The position numbers were made by a program, and so were the translations under genes. Positions 1-8,991 of a DNA stretch of 64,000 bases are shown one piece after another. Source of the DNA: Bradyrhizobium sp. SSBR45G (GTDB lineage: Bacteria; Pseudomonadota; Alphaproteobacteria; Rhizobiales; Xanthobacteraceae); the NCBI RefSeq assembly GCF_030159255.1, contig NZ_BSCT01000027.1, positions 1-64,000 on the forward strand, given 5' to 3'. Positions within the stretch are counted from its first letter, which is position 1. Every line of letters starts with the position of its first letter. The notes beneath the pieces were generated by a model. That model had not been told where the DNA came from, made no database searches, and saw nothing but the letters and a program-made list of their open reading frames with translations.

Positions 1-50
1 CCTGTCAGGAATCAACCCGGTCCAAAATGTCAGGACTCAGCCCGGTTCAT
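1..50. repeat. Two direct repeats beginning TGTCAGGA, possible IS21-type end
   Basis: Two near-identical copies of about 21 bases start with TGTCAGGA at positions 4 and 29 and share the CCCGGT core. Several direct repeats starting TGTCAG are typical of IS21-family termini. No transposase gene follows within the window, so this would be an isolated end, a remnant, or the edge of an element outside the window. The family assignment is inference. Confidence 0.3.
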
Positions 51-73
51 ACCCCGGAGACCCCCACCCCCGA

Positions 74-96
74 CCCCTCCCCGCAAGGGGGAGGGG
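74..96. repeat. C/G-rich hairpin repeat
   Basis: CCCCTCCCC at 74-82 pairs with GGGGAGGGG at 88-96 around a short GCAAG loop. It lies 51 bases beyond the stop codon of the minus-strand gene at 147, so it could act as a weak terminator. The sequence type is common as an extragenic repeat in rhizobia. Confidence 0.45.
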
Positions 97-146
97 AGCA
101 TACCGACGTCGGGGAGAGGGCCTGGGTCCGACTAACGCGACGCCGC

Positions 147-2480
147 TTACGCCGCCGCCTTTTTCGCCTTCGCATCGCGGATCGCGGCCCACACCTTCTC
201 CGGCGTCAGCGGCGTCTGCAGGTTGGTGATGCCCAGCTCGAACAGCGCGTCCATCACGCCGTTGGTGATGCAGGGCGGGCCGCCGATGGCGCCGGATTCG
301 CCGCAGCCCTTGGCGCCGAGCGGGTTGGTCTTGCACGGCGCGGAATCGTCGAGCGTGACCGTGATCGGGGGCACGTCGTCGGCACGCGGGATGCAGTAGT
401 CCTGATAGGTCGCGGTCAGGAGCTGGCCGTCGGCATCGTAGGCGACGTTCTCGTACAGCGCCTGACCGATCCCCTGCGCGACGCCGCCATGGATCTGGCC
501 GGCGACCAGCATCGGATTGACCGCGACGCCGACGTCGTCGACCGTGGTGTAGCGCACCACGCGGCTGATGCCGGTCTCCGGATCGATCTCGACCTCGCAG
601 ACATGGGTGCCGTTCGGCCAGCTCGGACCGTCGACCTCGCCCTCGCTGTCGACCGAGAGCTTGGCCTTCGTCTCCTTGCCGGCGATCTCGAACAGGCTGA
701 TGCGGCGGTCGGTGCCGACGACGCTCAGGACACCGTCGCGATATTCGATGTCCTCGACCGCGGTCTCCAGCAGGTTCGACGCCTTCTCGCGCGCCTTGGT
801 GATGAGATCGTTCGACGACACCGCGACCGCCGTGCCGCCGACGAACAGCGAGCGCGAGCCGACGCTGCCGAAGCCGGTGGCGAGATCGGTGTCGCCCTGC
901 ACGACGTCGATCTTGTCCAAGGGTATGCCGAGCGACTCGGAGATCATCTGGGTGTAGGTGGTCTGCAGCCCCTGCCCCATCGCCATGGTGCCGGAATGCA
1001 GGATGACACGGCCCTCGGCGGTCGCGTGCAGCGAGACCTTCTCGGTGTGGGCGCGGCCGCCGGTCCATTCGATGTAGCTGGTCAGCCCGCGGCCGTAGAG
1101 CATGCCGCGCTTCTTGGCCTCGCGCTTGCGCGCATTGAAGCCGTCCCAGTCGGCGAGCTTGGAGGCGCGCTCCAGCATGTGGGCGAAGGCGCCGGAATCA
1201 TACACCTGGCCGACGGCGTTGGTGTAGGGCAGTTGCGCCGGCTTGATGTAGTTCGCTTTCCGGATGGTGCGCGGATCGATACCGATCTGGCGCGCGGCGG
1301 TGTCGAACAGCCGCTCGACGATGAACACCGCCTCGGGGCGTCCGGCGCCGCGATAGGCCCCCACCGGCGCGGTGTGGGTCATCACCGTCTTCACTTCGAA
1401 ATGCACCAGCGGCAGGTCGTAGACGCCGGTCTGCACGAACGGCCCGAGCACCAGCGGGATGATGTTGGCCGCGCCCGAGGAATAGGCGCCCGTGGCGCCG
1501 ATCGAGCGCACGCGATAGGCCAGCACCTTGCCCTTGGCATCGAGCGCGAACTCGGCCGTCGAGGTGAGATCGCGGCCATGGGTACCGCCGACGAACTCGT
1601 CGGTCCGCTCGGCGCGCCAGCGGATCTTCTTGTTCAGCTTGGTCGCGGCATAGGCGACGATGCCGTCCTCCGGATAGAGGTTGGTCTTCTGGCCGAAGCC
1701 GCCGCCGATGTCGCCGACCAGGACGCGCACGCTTTCCTTCGGCCGCTTCAGCACGGCGTCCGCCAGCACGTCGCGGGTCGAAGCCGGGGTCTGCGACTGC
1801 ACGTACAGCAGCAGCCGTCCGGTCTTCTTCTCGATTTCGGCAATGGTCGAACGCGGCTCCATCGCCGACGGCACCAGGCGCTGGCTGACGATGTCGAGCG
1901 ACACCTTATGGGCGGCGCTGGCAAAGGCCGCATCGACCTTGGCGGCGTCGCCATAGCTCATCGCGGCGACGATGTTGTCGGGCGCCTCAGCCCAGACGAC
2001 GGGCGCGCCGGGCTCGATCGCCTTGACCGGATCGGTGACCGCCGGCAGCACCTCATAGTCCACGACGATCGCTTCAGCGGCCTCCTGCGCAATCGTGCGC
2101 GAGGTGGCGACCACGGCGGCGACCGCCTCGCCAGTGAAGCGCACGACCTCATGGGCGAGCAGCCGGCGCGGCGGCACCGTCATCGGCTTGCCGTCCGGCC
2201 GCTTGAAGATCGCAAGCGTCGGGATGCTGCCGACGTCGTCGGCGACGAGGTCGGCCCCGGTATAGATCGCCTCGACACCGGGGATCTCCAGCGCCGCGGC
2301 GGTATCGATCGCGGAGATCTTCGCATGGGCATGCGGGGAGCGCAGCACGTAGAGCCAGAGCGCGCCGTCCTCCGGTTTGTCGTCGATGAACTGCCCCTTC
2401 CCGGTCAGCAGCCGCTGATCCTCGAGCCGCTTGACGGGCTGGCCCGCACCGAACCGCATGTTGTTGGGAAGAATGTTCAT
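147..2480 (-). CDS. Molybdenum hydroxylase large subunit (xanthine dehydrogenase/CoxL family, form II)
   Basis: This 777-residue protein has the size and layout of the molybdopterin-binding subunit of the xanthine oxidase/aldehyde oxidase/CO dehydrogenase family. Seen directly: an N-terminal a/b-hammerhead region, GGFGQK (Mo-cofactor contact), AYRGAGR and a C-terminal GAKGCGESG carrying the family's catalytic Glu. AYRGAGR is the form II loop; true CO dehydrogenase (form I) has AYRCSFR, so CO is an unlikely substrate and an aldehyde or N-heterocycle is more likely. The ATG is preceded by an AAGGAC ribosome-binding site. The iron-sulfur and FAD subunits normally needed are not upstream: the next gene is a DapA-family aldolase. 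Substrate unknown. Confidence 0.88.
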   Translation of the reverse strand: MNILPNNMRFGAGQPVKRLEDQRLLTGKGQFIDDKPEDGALWLYVLRSPHAHAKISAIDTAAALEIPGVEAIYTGADLVADDVGSIPTLAIFKRPDGKPMTVPPRRLLAHEVVRFTGEAVAAVVATSRTIAQEAAEAIVVDYEVLPAVTDPVKAIEPGAPVVWAEAPDNIVAAMSYGDAAKVDAAFASAAHKVSLDIVSQRLVPSAMEPRSTIAEIEKKTGRLLLYVQSQTPASTRDVLADAVLKRPKESVRVLVGDIGGGFGQKTNLYPEDGIVAYAATKLNKKIRWRAERTDEFVGGTHGRDLTSTAEFALDAKGKVLAYRVRSIGATGAYSSGAANIIPLVLGPFVQTGVYDLPLVHFEVKTVMTHTAPVGAYRGAGRPEAVFIVERLFDTAARQIGIDPRTIRKANYIKPAQLPYTNAVGQVYDSGAFAHMLERASKLADWDGFNARKREAKKRGMLYGRGLTSYIEWTGGRAHTEKVSLHATAEGRVILHSGTMAMGQGLQTTYTQMISESLGIPLDKIDVVQGDTDLATGFGSVGSRSLFVGGTAVAVSSNDLITKAREKASNLLETAVEDIEYRDGVLSVVGTDRRISLFEIAGKETKAKLSVDSEGEVDGPSWPNGTHVCEVEIDPETGISRVVRYTTVDDVGVAVNPMLVAGQIHGGVAQGIGQALYENVAYDADGQLLTATYQDYCIPRADDVPPITVTLDDSAPCKTNPLGAKGCGESGAIGGPPCITNGVMDALFELGITNLQTPLTPEKVWAAIRDAKAKKAAA

Positions 2481-2553
2481 TCGTCAGTCCTTGGGTGAGT
2501 TCAAAGCAATTGCATGCTTTTTAACGGATTTGCCGCGCCACACAACAGGGGTG

Positions 2554-2697
2554 GTCATTCCGGGGCGCGCGCCAGCGCGAGCCCGGAATCCATAGCCACG
2601 AACGGCGGTCGGAAGCTCGATATCTCCCAGTCTACCCCGCCGAGATGGCTCGGCGTATGGATTCCGGGCTCAGCCCTTCGGGCTGCCCCGGAATGAC
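2554..2697. repeat. Composite palindromic intergenic repeat, copy 1 (RIME-like)
   Basis: The element opens with GTCATTCCGGGGC and closes with its complement GCCCCGGAATGAC. Two internal arms, CCCGGAATCCAT and ATGGATTCCGGG, also pair, so the whole 144 bases can fold as one long hairpin or as two. A second copy with the same outer and inner arms lies at 34017-34165. It fills most of the gap between the two minus-strand genes. Confidence 0.75.
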
Positions 2698-2726
2698 AAC
2701 GTGGAGAGGCCGGAGCAAGGGATTGG

Positions 2727-3602
2727 TCACCCCAGTACGTGCAGCACCTCTTCGACGACCTTGCGCTGCTCTGATGTCAGCGCGGCCTGCGGCGGCACGG
2801 GATCGCCGACGTCATAGCCCTGAATCGAGAGTCCGGCCTTGATGCAGGCGGCAAGGTTGAAGCGGGCGAAGGCCTCGTTGACGCGCCACAGCTTCTTCTG
2901 CAGCACCAGCGCGTCATCCCAGCATGCGGCCTTGCAGAGATTATAGAGCTCCACGCTCTGGCGCGGGATGATGCAGGCGGGCCCCGCCATCCAGCCATGA
3001 CCGCCGATCAGCATCACGGCGGCGGGAATGTGCGAGGACGCCGCGAACACCTTGATGGCATCACCGCAGCGGTTGATGATTGACAGCAGCCGGCCGGTGT
3101 TGGTCGAGGCATCCTTGATGTAGTTGATCCGCGGATGCTCGGCGAGGCGTGCGATCACGTCCAAGGACAGATCGGAGCGCTGGAACTGCGGGTTGGTGTA
3201 GATGACGACCGGAATATCGACGGCGTCGGCGATGGCGCGGAAATAGGCTTCGACGCCGGCGTCATTGACCGGGAAATAGGCTTCGAGGACCGCCAGGATG
3301 CCGTCCGCACCGCGCTTCTCATAGGCCCGGGCTTGCGCCACCGCGTCGGCGATGGCCGTCGAGGCCACCCCGGCAATGACGGGAACACGGCCCTGCGCGG
3401 CCTCGATCGTCGCCTCCACCACGGTCATGCGCTGGGCGCGGTCGAGATAGGCGAACTCGCCGGTCGAGCCGAGCGGCGTCAGCCCATGCACGCCGGCATG
3501 GATGAGGTCATCGCACAGCCGCCCCAGCACGGCGGAGCGGATCGTGCCGTCCGGATCGATCGGCGAGGCGAGATAGGGGAACACACCCTGGAATTCGGTC
3601 AT
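2727..3602 (-). CDS. DapA/N-acetylneuraminate lyase family aldolase
   Basis: A 291-residue class I aldolase-type TIM barrel. GSTGEF near residue 45 is the family's GxxGE substrate-carboxylate loop, YTNP in VVIYTNPQ replaces the usual YNxP Tyr motif, and IKDAS carries the Schiff-base Lys. The start MTEFQGVFPYLASPI is chosen because it matches the usual family N-terminus; an in-frame upstream ATG at 3776 would add 58 residues of unlike sequence. It sits outside any lysine-biosynthesis cluster, so a catabolic 2-oxo-acid aldolase or dehydratase is more likely than essential DapA. Possibly co-transcribed with the molybdenum hydroxylase downstream, though a repeat element separates them. Confidence 0.82.
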   Translation of the reverse strand: MTEFQGVFPYLASPIDPDGTIRSAVLGRLCDDLIHAGVHGLTPLGSTGEFAYLDRAQRMTVVEATIEAAQGRVPVIAGVASTAIADAVAQARAYEKRGADGILAVLEAYFPVNDAGVEAYFRAIADAVDIPVVIYTNPQFQRSDLSLDVIARLAEHPRINYIKDASTNTGRLLSIINRCGDAIKVFAASSHIPAAVMLIGGHGWMAGPACIIPRQSVELYNLCKAACWDDALVLQKKLWRVNEAFARFNLAACIKAGLSIQGYDVGDPVPPQAALTSEQRKVVEEVLHVLG

Positions 3603-4029
3603 GGGCCGATATAGCGGCCGGCTCGCCTTGTCCGCAAGCAGGCCGGGCGGCTCCAGGTCCGCGCCGGGCCCGCGCATCTCCTCGCGGCAATGGCCGCCGC
3701 AGATCGGCCGGATGCACAAACTATGATGCGGCAACGGGCCACCGTTAAATCCAGCTTCAAACTTTCTGTTCACCATGTGGCGCAGGTGTCGCGGTAGAGG
3801 CCCGGACGGTGGCGGTTCAAGCGAAAACGGCGTCGATAATGACGAGGAAGGACGGCGGGATGGCGCCGGACTCGGCAGAAATGGCTCCAGACTTCGCCAT
3901 TTTCAGTCATTTTTCCGCCGGATTGACCAACCATCATGTCAGGCGGAACGAGTTAGTACGAGTGCTCCAGCGTAAATTCGCCGTGGGAATTTCGATCGGA
4001 GACGAGGGAAGCCTGCAGCGAGAGCGACG
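3603..4029. other. 427-base intergenic region, no gene seen
   Basis: Divergent region between the DapA-family gene and the J-domain gene. It must hold the promoters of both. The short frames here have no family resemblance and no good start site. The stretch just before 4030 (GAGACGAGGGAAG) supplies a plausible ribosome-binding site at some distance. No convincing -35/-10 pair or EcfG-type GGAAC/CGTT pair with correct spacing was found. Confidence 0.5.
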
Positions 4030-5106
4030 ATGAAGACGCTTTACGATTTGCTCGGAGCTCTTCCGGACGACGACGCTGAGGACATCCGGGCCGCCTTCCG
4101 CAAAGCGGTCAAGGAGAGTCATCCCGACGTCAATCCCGGAGACCCTGACGCCTCGCTGCGGTTTCGCCAGATCATCCGCGCCAACGACATCCTCGGCGAC
4201 AAGGAGCAGCGCACGGCCTATGACCGCCTGCTCGGCGCGGCGCAGGACGAACACCGGCAGGACTCCAAGCTCGCCGTCGTCGCCAAGGTGCACAAGGTCG
4301 CATCAGGCGTGATGGCGCTGGCCGGCGCCTCCGCGGTGGCGCTGACGGGCTACCTGCTGTTCACCCATATGTCCGCCGCATCCGTGGTTCCGATGAAGCC
4401 GATCGTGGTCGCGACCAACAAGCTGAAGCCGCACGAGGTGCCCGCGAAGCCGATCGAGAGCGCGCTCGCTGCGCCGGACACGACGACGGTCGGCGAAGCG
4501 CCTGCGAAAGCCGCGGCCGAGACCGCCGCCAATGCCGCGAGCAGCAATGCGGCGGGCAGCGAGCCGCTGCCGCTCCGCGTCAGCAAGGTCGATGCTGTCT
4601 ATTCGGCCGAGCAGGAGCATCCGGCCTGCACGCAGGGGGCCGGCAGCGCTCCGTGCGCGACGGATGCGCCGACGGCCGGCGGCACCGCCTCGAACGAGGC
4701 CCGCACCCTCCACGACCGCGGCATGGCTTCGTTCCAGAAGGGCGAGTTCGCTGCGGCGCTGACCGATCTCGACGCGGCGATCCAGCTCGATCCGCGCTAT
4801 CAGGAAGCCTATATCGATCGCGGCATCGTGTTCTATCGGATGCGCAAGTTCGACCGCGCCTTCGCCGATGTCGCCGCCGCCAAGCGGATCGAGAAGACCA
4901 ACCGCGCCGTGCTCGACGCGATGGCCAAACGCCAGCCGCTGCGGCCGTTGAAGCTCGATCCGCCGAAGGCCGATGCAAAGGCCGACGTGAAGCCCGATAT
5001 GCCGAAGGCCGAAGCGCCAAGGGTCGCCGCAGTAGCTCCGATGTCGGCGCGGCTGTCGACGGCGACTCCGGCCTATGGCATGAGCGATCCCAGCCGGGCC
5101 CCGTGA
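4030..5106 (+). CDS. Membrane-anchored J-domain protein with TPR repeats
   Basis: A 358-residue protein. Residues 1-68 form a J domain with the HPD tripeptide at 31-33, which in this family stimulates DnaK ATPase. Residues about 88-110 are one hydrophobic segment, after which comes an Ala/Lys/Pro-rich linker. Residues about 226-295 contain two TPR units (EARTLHDRGMASFQKGEF and the following YQEAYIDRGIVFYRMRKF), a protein-docking surface. The C-terminus is Lys/Asp/Pro-rich. A cytoplasmic J domain with TPRs on the far side of the membrane is the expected topology, though this is inference. The client is unknown. The diguanylate cyclase gene follows 93 bases downstream. Confidence 0.85.
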   Translation: MKTLYDLLGALPDDDAEDIRAAFRKAVKESHPDVNPGDPDASLRFRQIIRANDILGDKEQRTAYDRLLGAAQDEHRQDSKLAVVAKVHKVASGVMALAGASAVALTGYLLFTHMSAASVVPMKPIVVATNKLKPHEVPAKPIESALAAPDTTTVGEAPAKAAAETAANAASSNAAGSEPLPLRVSKVDAVYSAEQEHPACTQGAGSAPCATDAPTAGGTASNEARTLHDRGMASFQKGEFAAALTDLDAAIQLDPRYQEAYIDRGIVFYRMRKFDRAFADVAAAKRIEKTNRAVLDAMAKRQPLRPLKLDPPKADAKADVKPDMPKAEAPRVAAVAPMSARLSTATPAYGMSDPSRAP

Positions 5107-5199
5107 GCGATTGACGAAGATTTAAGGTAACCGCGAGGCTCCGGCGCGGGAATTGTTTGCGACCATCAAGTATTAGGAAACCTGTCCCATTGTGATGCC

Positions 5200-6336
5200 A
5201 TGGGACACGGGCTGTTTTCCACATTCATCCATCCGAATCCGGCGATCCGGCGCGAGCTCGTCGATCTCCTGTACACGTCCCTGCCGCAGGTCATGTCGAT
5301 CAACGCGGCCGCCATCACCGGCTCGGTCGCGCTTGCCGTCCTGCATCGGGACCCCGGCTACATCGCCATCGCGTTCGCGATCATCGTCAACGCCGTGGGT
5401 CGCGTGGTGAGCCTGCTACGCTACAAGCAGCATTCGGCGCGCCTGACCGATCGCGACGTGATCCTCTGGGAGAAGGTCTATGCCGCCGGCGCGACCGCCT
5501 TCGGGCTTGCGCTCGGCGCTCTCACCTTCCGCGCATTCCAGCTCAACGATGCGCCGGGCGCGTGGATCGCGTTCGGCCTGTCGATGTCCTATTGCGTGGG
5601 CATGGTGTCACGCGCGGCGATCCGCCCGTGGGTGGTGCTGACCGCCACCGCCGTGCTGTTCGCCCCGACGCTGGTCGCAGGCCTGATGCGGCCCGAGCTG
5701 CCGTATCAGCTCGGCGCCGCGATGCTGCTGCTGTTCTGGTTCTCGATCCGCGAGGCCTCGCGCCATCTCAGCACCGCCTTCATCGAGCGGTTGGAGGCCA
5801 AGCACGCGCTGGCGCGCCAGGCCAACCACGACTTCCTGACCGGGCTGCCGAATCGGGCGGCCTTCCTGGCGGCACTGGAAGGCGCGACGGGCAGCATCGC
5901 GATCATCGCCATCGATCTCGACGGCTTCAAGCCGGTCAATGACCGCCACGGCCACCATGCCGGCGATGACCTGCTGCGCCAGGTCGCGGCCCGGCTCTCG
6001 AGCTGCGTCGGAGCGGACGGTCTCGCCGCGCGTTTCGGCGGCGACGAGTTCATGCTGCTGAAGCCGGTGGCGAGCGGCGCGCAGGCGCGCGAGGAAGCGC
6101 TGCAGCTGGCGCGCGACGCCGTCCGCGCGCTGTCGATGCCGTTCCTGCTGTCCGACATCCCCGTCATCATCGGCGCCAGCGCCGGCCTGCTCGTCAATGA
6201 CCGGCCGCTCACCGACGATGCGGTGGACGAGCTGCTGCGCCAGGTCGATAGCGCCCTGTACGCCGCCAAGCGCGCAGGCGGCGGCGGCTGCACCTGGGTC
6301 GAGGCCGAGAGCGGCGCGTTGCGCCAGGCGGGCTGA
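5200..6336 (+). CDS. Membrane diguanylate cyclase (GGDEF)
   Basis: A 378-residue protein that would make cyclic di-GMP from two GTP. The N-terminal 190 residues hold about six hydrophobic segments. The C-terminal domain contains LTGLPNRAAF, the metal-binding DLDGFK and the intact active loop RFGGDEF. The four residues before LAARF-GGDEF are GADG, not RxxD, so the inhibitory I-site is absent. It is a clear paralogue of the protein encoded at 14200-15324, sharing the N-terminal start (RREL..LLY.S.P), the membrane region and the catalytic domain. Confidence 0.93.
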   Translation: MGHGLFSTFIHPNPAIRRELVDLLYTSLPQVMSINAAAITGSVALAVLHRDPGYIAIAFAIIVNAVGRVVSLLRYKQHSARLTDRDVILWEKVYAAGATAFGLALGALTFRAFQLNDAPGAWIAFGLSMSYCVGMVSRAAIRPWVVLTATAVLFAPTLVAGLMRPELPYQLGAAMLLLFWFSIREASRHLSTAFIERLEAKHALARQANHDFLTGLPNRAAFLAALEGATGSIAIIAIDLDGFKPVNDRHGHHAGDDLLRQVAARLSSCVGADGLAARFGGDEFMLLKPVASGAQAREEALQLARDAVRALSMPFLLSDIPVIIGASAGLLVNDRPLTDDAVDELLRQVDSALYAAKRAGGGGCTWVEAESGALRQAG

Positions 6337-6353
6337 GCCCGCGCGCTACGCTT

Positions 6354-7283
6354 TCAGGAGACGATCACGCCGCGCAGCAGCGCGTCGATGTCAGCAGCAT
6401 CGAGCTCCCCCTCGCGCCCGATCAGCACCAGCTGCGCCGTCAGTCCATCGGCCGGCGGCACCGGGGATGGCGCCAGGGTGCCGCGCGTCGCCACCGACTG
6501 GAACAGGATCGGCATTCCCGGATGCTCGCTGAATTGCAGGACGCCCTTGATGCGCAGGGTGCGCGGCGCCAGCTGGCCGATCACCTGCTGGAAGCGGACC
6601 AGCGACAGCGGCGCGTGCGAGGTCCATGTCACGGTCGCAAACGGCTCCGACATTGTCGGCATTTGCCGTGGCAGCTCGCGCGGCGCACGCAGGTCACGGC
6701 TGAACAGCAGATCCGGCGCGACGATTCCTCGCGCGATCTCGAAGATCGCCGATTGCGGCTTGGTCTGGCCGATGATGGCACGCGCCCGATCGAGCGCGGC
6801 GCGATCGAGCAGGTCTGATTTCGTCAGCAGCACGAAGTCGGCGGCGCGCAGCTGCGAGCGCCACAGTGCATCCTGCGCGATGTCGGGATCGTCCTGCAGC
6901 CGCTGCGGATCGACCAGCGTCACCACCGTCTCCAGCGGCGCGACCTTGAAGATCACGGGGTCCATCAGGTTGCGGATGATCTCGGCGGGATCGGAGATGC
7001 CGGAGGTCTCGATCGCGATCGCATCCGGCGCCGGATCGCGCTTGATCACCGACGACAGCGTGCGCAGCAGGTCGCCCTGCAGCGAGCAGCAGATGCAGCC
7101 GTTCTTCAGGCTGATCACCTCCTCCGTCACCTTGCCGAGCAGCTGCGCATCGATGTCGACCGCGCCGAAGTCGTTCACGACGGCGGCGATGCGCCGGCCG
7201 TCGGGATTGGCGAGCAGATGATTGAGGAGCGTCGTCTTGCCGGCGCCGAGCGCGCCGGCAACCAGCAGGACGGGAACGATCAT
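6354..7283 (-). CDS. COG0523 G3E GTPase (CobW/YjiA-type metal chaperone)
   Basis: A 309-residue protein of the CobW/YjiA/ZNG family, which delivers metals to client enzymes. Walker A is GALGAGKTT at about residues 10-18, the metal-binding CxCC motif (NGCICCS) is at 63-66, ETSGISDP is the switch region and TKSD stands in for the guanine-specifying NKxD. The C-terminal CobW_C domain is present. Its ATG overlaps the stop of the upstream amidohydrolase gene by four bases (ATGA), which indicates translational coupling. The neighbour is predicted to be a zinc amidohydrolase, so a dedicated Zn-insertion role is a reasonable inference. Confidence 0.87.
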   Translation of the reverse strand: MIVPVLLVAGALGAGKTTLLNHLLANPDGRRIAAVVNDFGAVDIDAQLLGKVTEEVISLKNGCICCSLQGDLLRTLSSVIKRDPAPDAIAIETSGISDPAEIIRNLMDPVIFKVAPLETVVTLVDPQRLQDDPDIAQDALWRSQLRAADFVLLTKSDLLDRAALDRARAIIGQTKPQSAIFEIARGIVAPDLLFSRDLRAPRELPRQMPTMSEPFATVTWTSHAPLSLVRFQQVIGQLAPRTLRIKGVLQFSEHPGMPILFQSVATRGTLAPSPVPPADGLTAQLVLIGREGELDAADIDALLRGVIVS

Positions 7284-8773
7284 GACAGCACGGGCCGGCG
7301 CACCGGCCGCCCCGGCCTGACGTCGCGGACGAGGTGTCCGTCGGCGATCACGGCGCGGCCATTGACGAGCAGATGCCTGACGCCTTCGGACGGCCGGTTC
7401 ATGTTGAGGAAGTCGGCGCAGTCGCGCAGGCCCGCAAGATCGAGCACCGCGATGTCGGCATCGCAGCCCGTCTGCAGCCGCCCCTTGCGGCGCATCGCCG
7501 GCGTCGACGGTTCCAGAATCCGGGCCGGAATCAGCGTGCATTTGGCGAGGCCGTCCATCAGCGGCACCGCCTTGCGGTCCAGCACCCATTCGCGCAAGAA
7601 CTTCGTGAAAGTCGCCGACGAGCGCGGATGCGACACCGCATCATCGGGCAGCGGCCAGGCGTCGCCGGTGTAGTCCGTGCCGTTGGACAGAATCCACGGC
7701 ATCGCATCCGAGGCGATGGCGCCCCCCGGAAACAGCACGGACACGTCAAGCAGGTCGCGATGGCGCTGGTTGACCGCAACGTCGAGGAAATGGATCAGCA
7801 CCAGCGCGCCGGGATCGGCCTGCTGTCGCTCCAGCACCTCCTCGCGGCTGCCGAGGCGATGCCGCTCGGCAACCATCTCGATCGCGTCATAGCCGGTGCC
7901 CATGCGCTGGCAGAAGGCGGGATCGGCGAAGAAGCCGGCGCCGACGACGGTCGAGCCGGTGCCGTAGGGATAGGCCTCGGTCGTGACCTTCAGCCCCTGG
8001 GCCTGCGCGGTCTGCACCAGCTCGGCGCAGCGCTCGACGTCCTGCAGGCTGGTGCTGTTGAAATGGCAGATGTGCATGTGGGCGCCGGTCGAGCCGGCAA
8101 GCCCGATCAGCCGCGTATAGGCCTCGACCGAGCTCCGCGGATCGACGTTCGACATGTAGGCGATGTGCGTATAGGTCGGCGTGTTGTGCTTGGCCGCGAG
8201 GCTGCACAGCTCCGACAGCTCCTTCATGCCGGTGCCGGGCGCATAGGCGTTCGGAAAGGCGATGCCGAGGCCGCCCTGCTCCAGGCCCTGCCGCGTGCGC
8301 TCGACGATCTCGGCGGTCTCGGCCGGCGTCGCAACCTCCTCGACCCAGCGCTTGTCGCGTGTCGCCTCGCCCATGCCGGCGATGGTGGAGGCGGTCTGCT
8401 GCGTCGTCATCGTCGCGATGCGCGCGAACACCCAGCCGGCCGCGGCGCCGTAGTTGAGCGTGCGGCCGATCGCCTCCTGCTCATCATACCAGCGCGCCAC
8501 CGGCATGACGCCGATCTCGAGCTCCAAGGTCGTGGTGACGCCGTCGAAGGCTTGCATGCGGTCGGCCGGCAGCGACTGGCCGTGCGCGTGCAGATCGATG
8601 AAGCCGGGCACGACCGCGAGGCCTGCCGCATCGATCACCTGATCGGCGCCGCCGGCGACATCGCCGACGGCGGCGATCGCGCCGTCCTTGATGGCGACGT
8701 CGGCCGTCGCATCGAGTTGCGTTTCGGGGTCGAGCACGCGGCCACCGCGAATGATCAGGTCGTAATGGGTCAT
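7280..8773 (-). CDS. N-acyl-D-amino-acid deacylase-like amidohydrolase
   Basis: A 497-residue metal-dependent amidohydrolase. The N-terminal small beta domain leads to VPGFIDLHAHGQ, where H62 and H64 are the first metal ligands; later HICHFNS and SDAMPW supply further His/Asp ligands. The general plan matches the D-aminoacylase/dihydroorotase-like group, but D-aminoacylases have a metal-bridging Cys at the position where this protein reads LELEIG, so substrate range may differ. The start MTHYDLIIRGG matches the family; upstream in-frame sequence does not. The gene shares a four-base overlap with the COG0523 GTPase gene and is divergent from a gamma-glutamyltransferase, suggesting use of acylated amino acids. 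Confidence 0.85.
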   Translation of the reverse strand: MTHYDLIIRGGRVLDPETQLDATADVAIKDGAIAAVGDVAGGADQVIDAAGLAVVPGFIDLHAHGQSLPADRMQAFDGVTTTLELEIGVMPVARWYDEQEAIGRTLNYGAAAGWVFARIATMTTQQTASTIAGMGEATRDKRWVEEVATPAETAEIVERTRQGLEQGGLGIAFPNAYAPGTGMKELSELCSLAAKHNTPTYTHIAYMSNVDPRSSVEAYTRLIGLAGSTGAHMHICHFNSTSLQDVERCAELVQTAQAQGLKVTTEAYPYGTGSTVVGAGFFADPAFCQRMGTGYDAIEMVAERHRLGSREEVLERQQADPGALVLIHFLDVAVNQRHRDLLDVSVLFPGGAIASDAMPWILSNGTDYTGDAWPLPDDAVSHPRSSATFTKFLREWVLDRKAVPLMDGLAKCTLIPARILEPSTPAMRRKGRLQTGCDADIAVLDLAGLRDCADFLNMNRPSEGVRHLLVNGRAVIADGHLVRDVRPGRPVRRPVLS

Positions 8774-8991
8774 GCCGTCAGCAAGCTCGTTTAATGGAAC
8801 TGCTTGCAGGCCTAACACAGATGGCGATCGATGAAAACGCGGCCGGGGAGATCGATGCCCTCCGCGCCGCGCATGACGCAGACTTATCAGTTCATCGACA
8901 CCGCAGGCCTCTTTCCCCGGCGCGCCGGATCGGTCAGGATCGGAGCCGCCGCACAACATCAGACGCTCGCCGCACACAGGCCGGAGATTCC

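Noticed and set aside
147..2480. Calling the first gene CO dehydrogenase coxL
   Set aside because: The active-site loop is AYRGAGR, not the AYRCSFR of true form I CO dehydrogenase, and partner genes are absent.
27..2498. Long plus-strand open frame opposite the molybdenum hydroxylase gene
   Set aside because: Arg/Asp/Gly-rich product with no motif; it is the mirror of a well-supported gene in a GC-rich genome.
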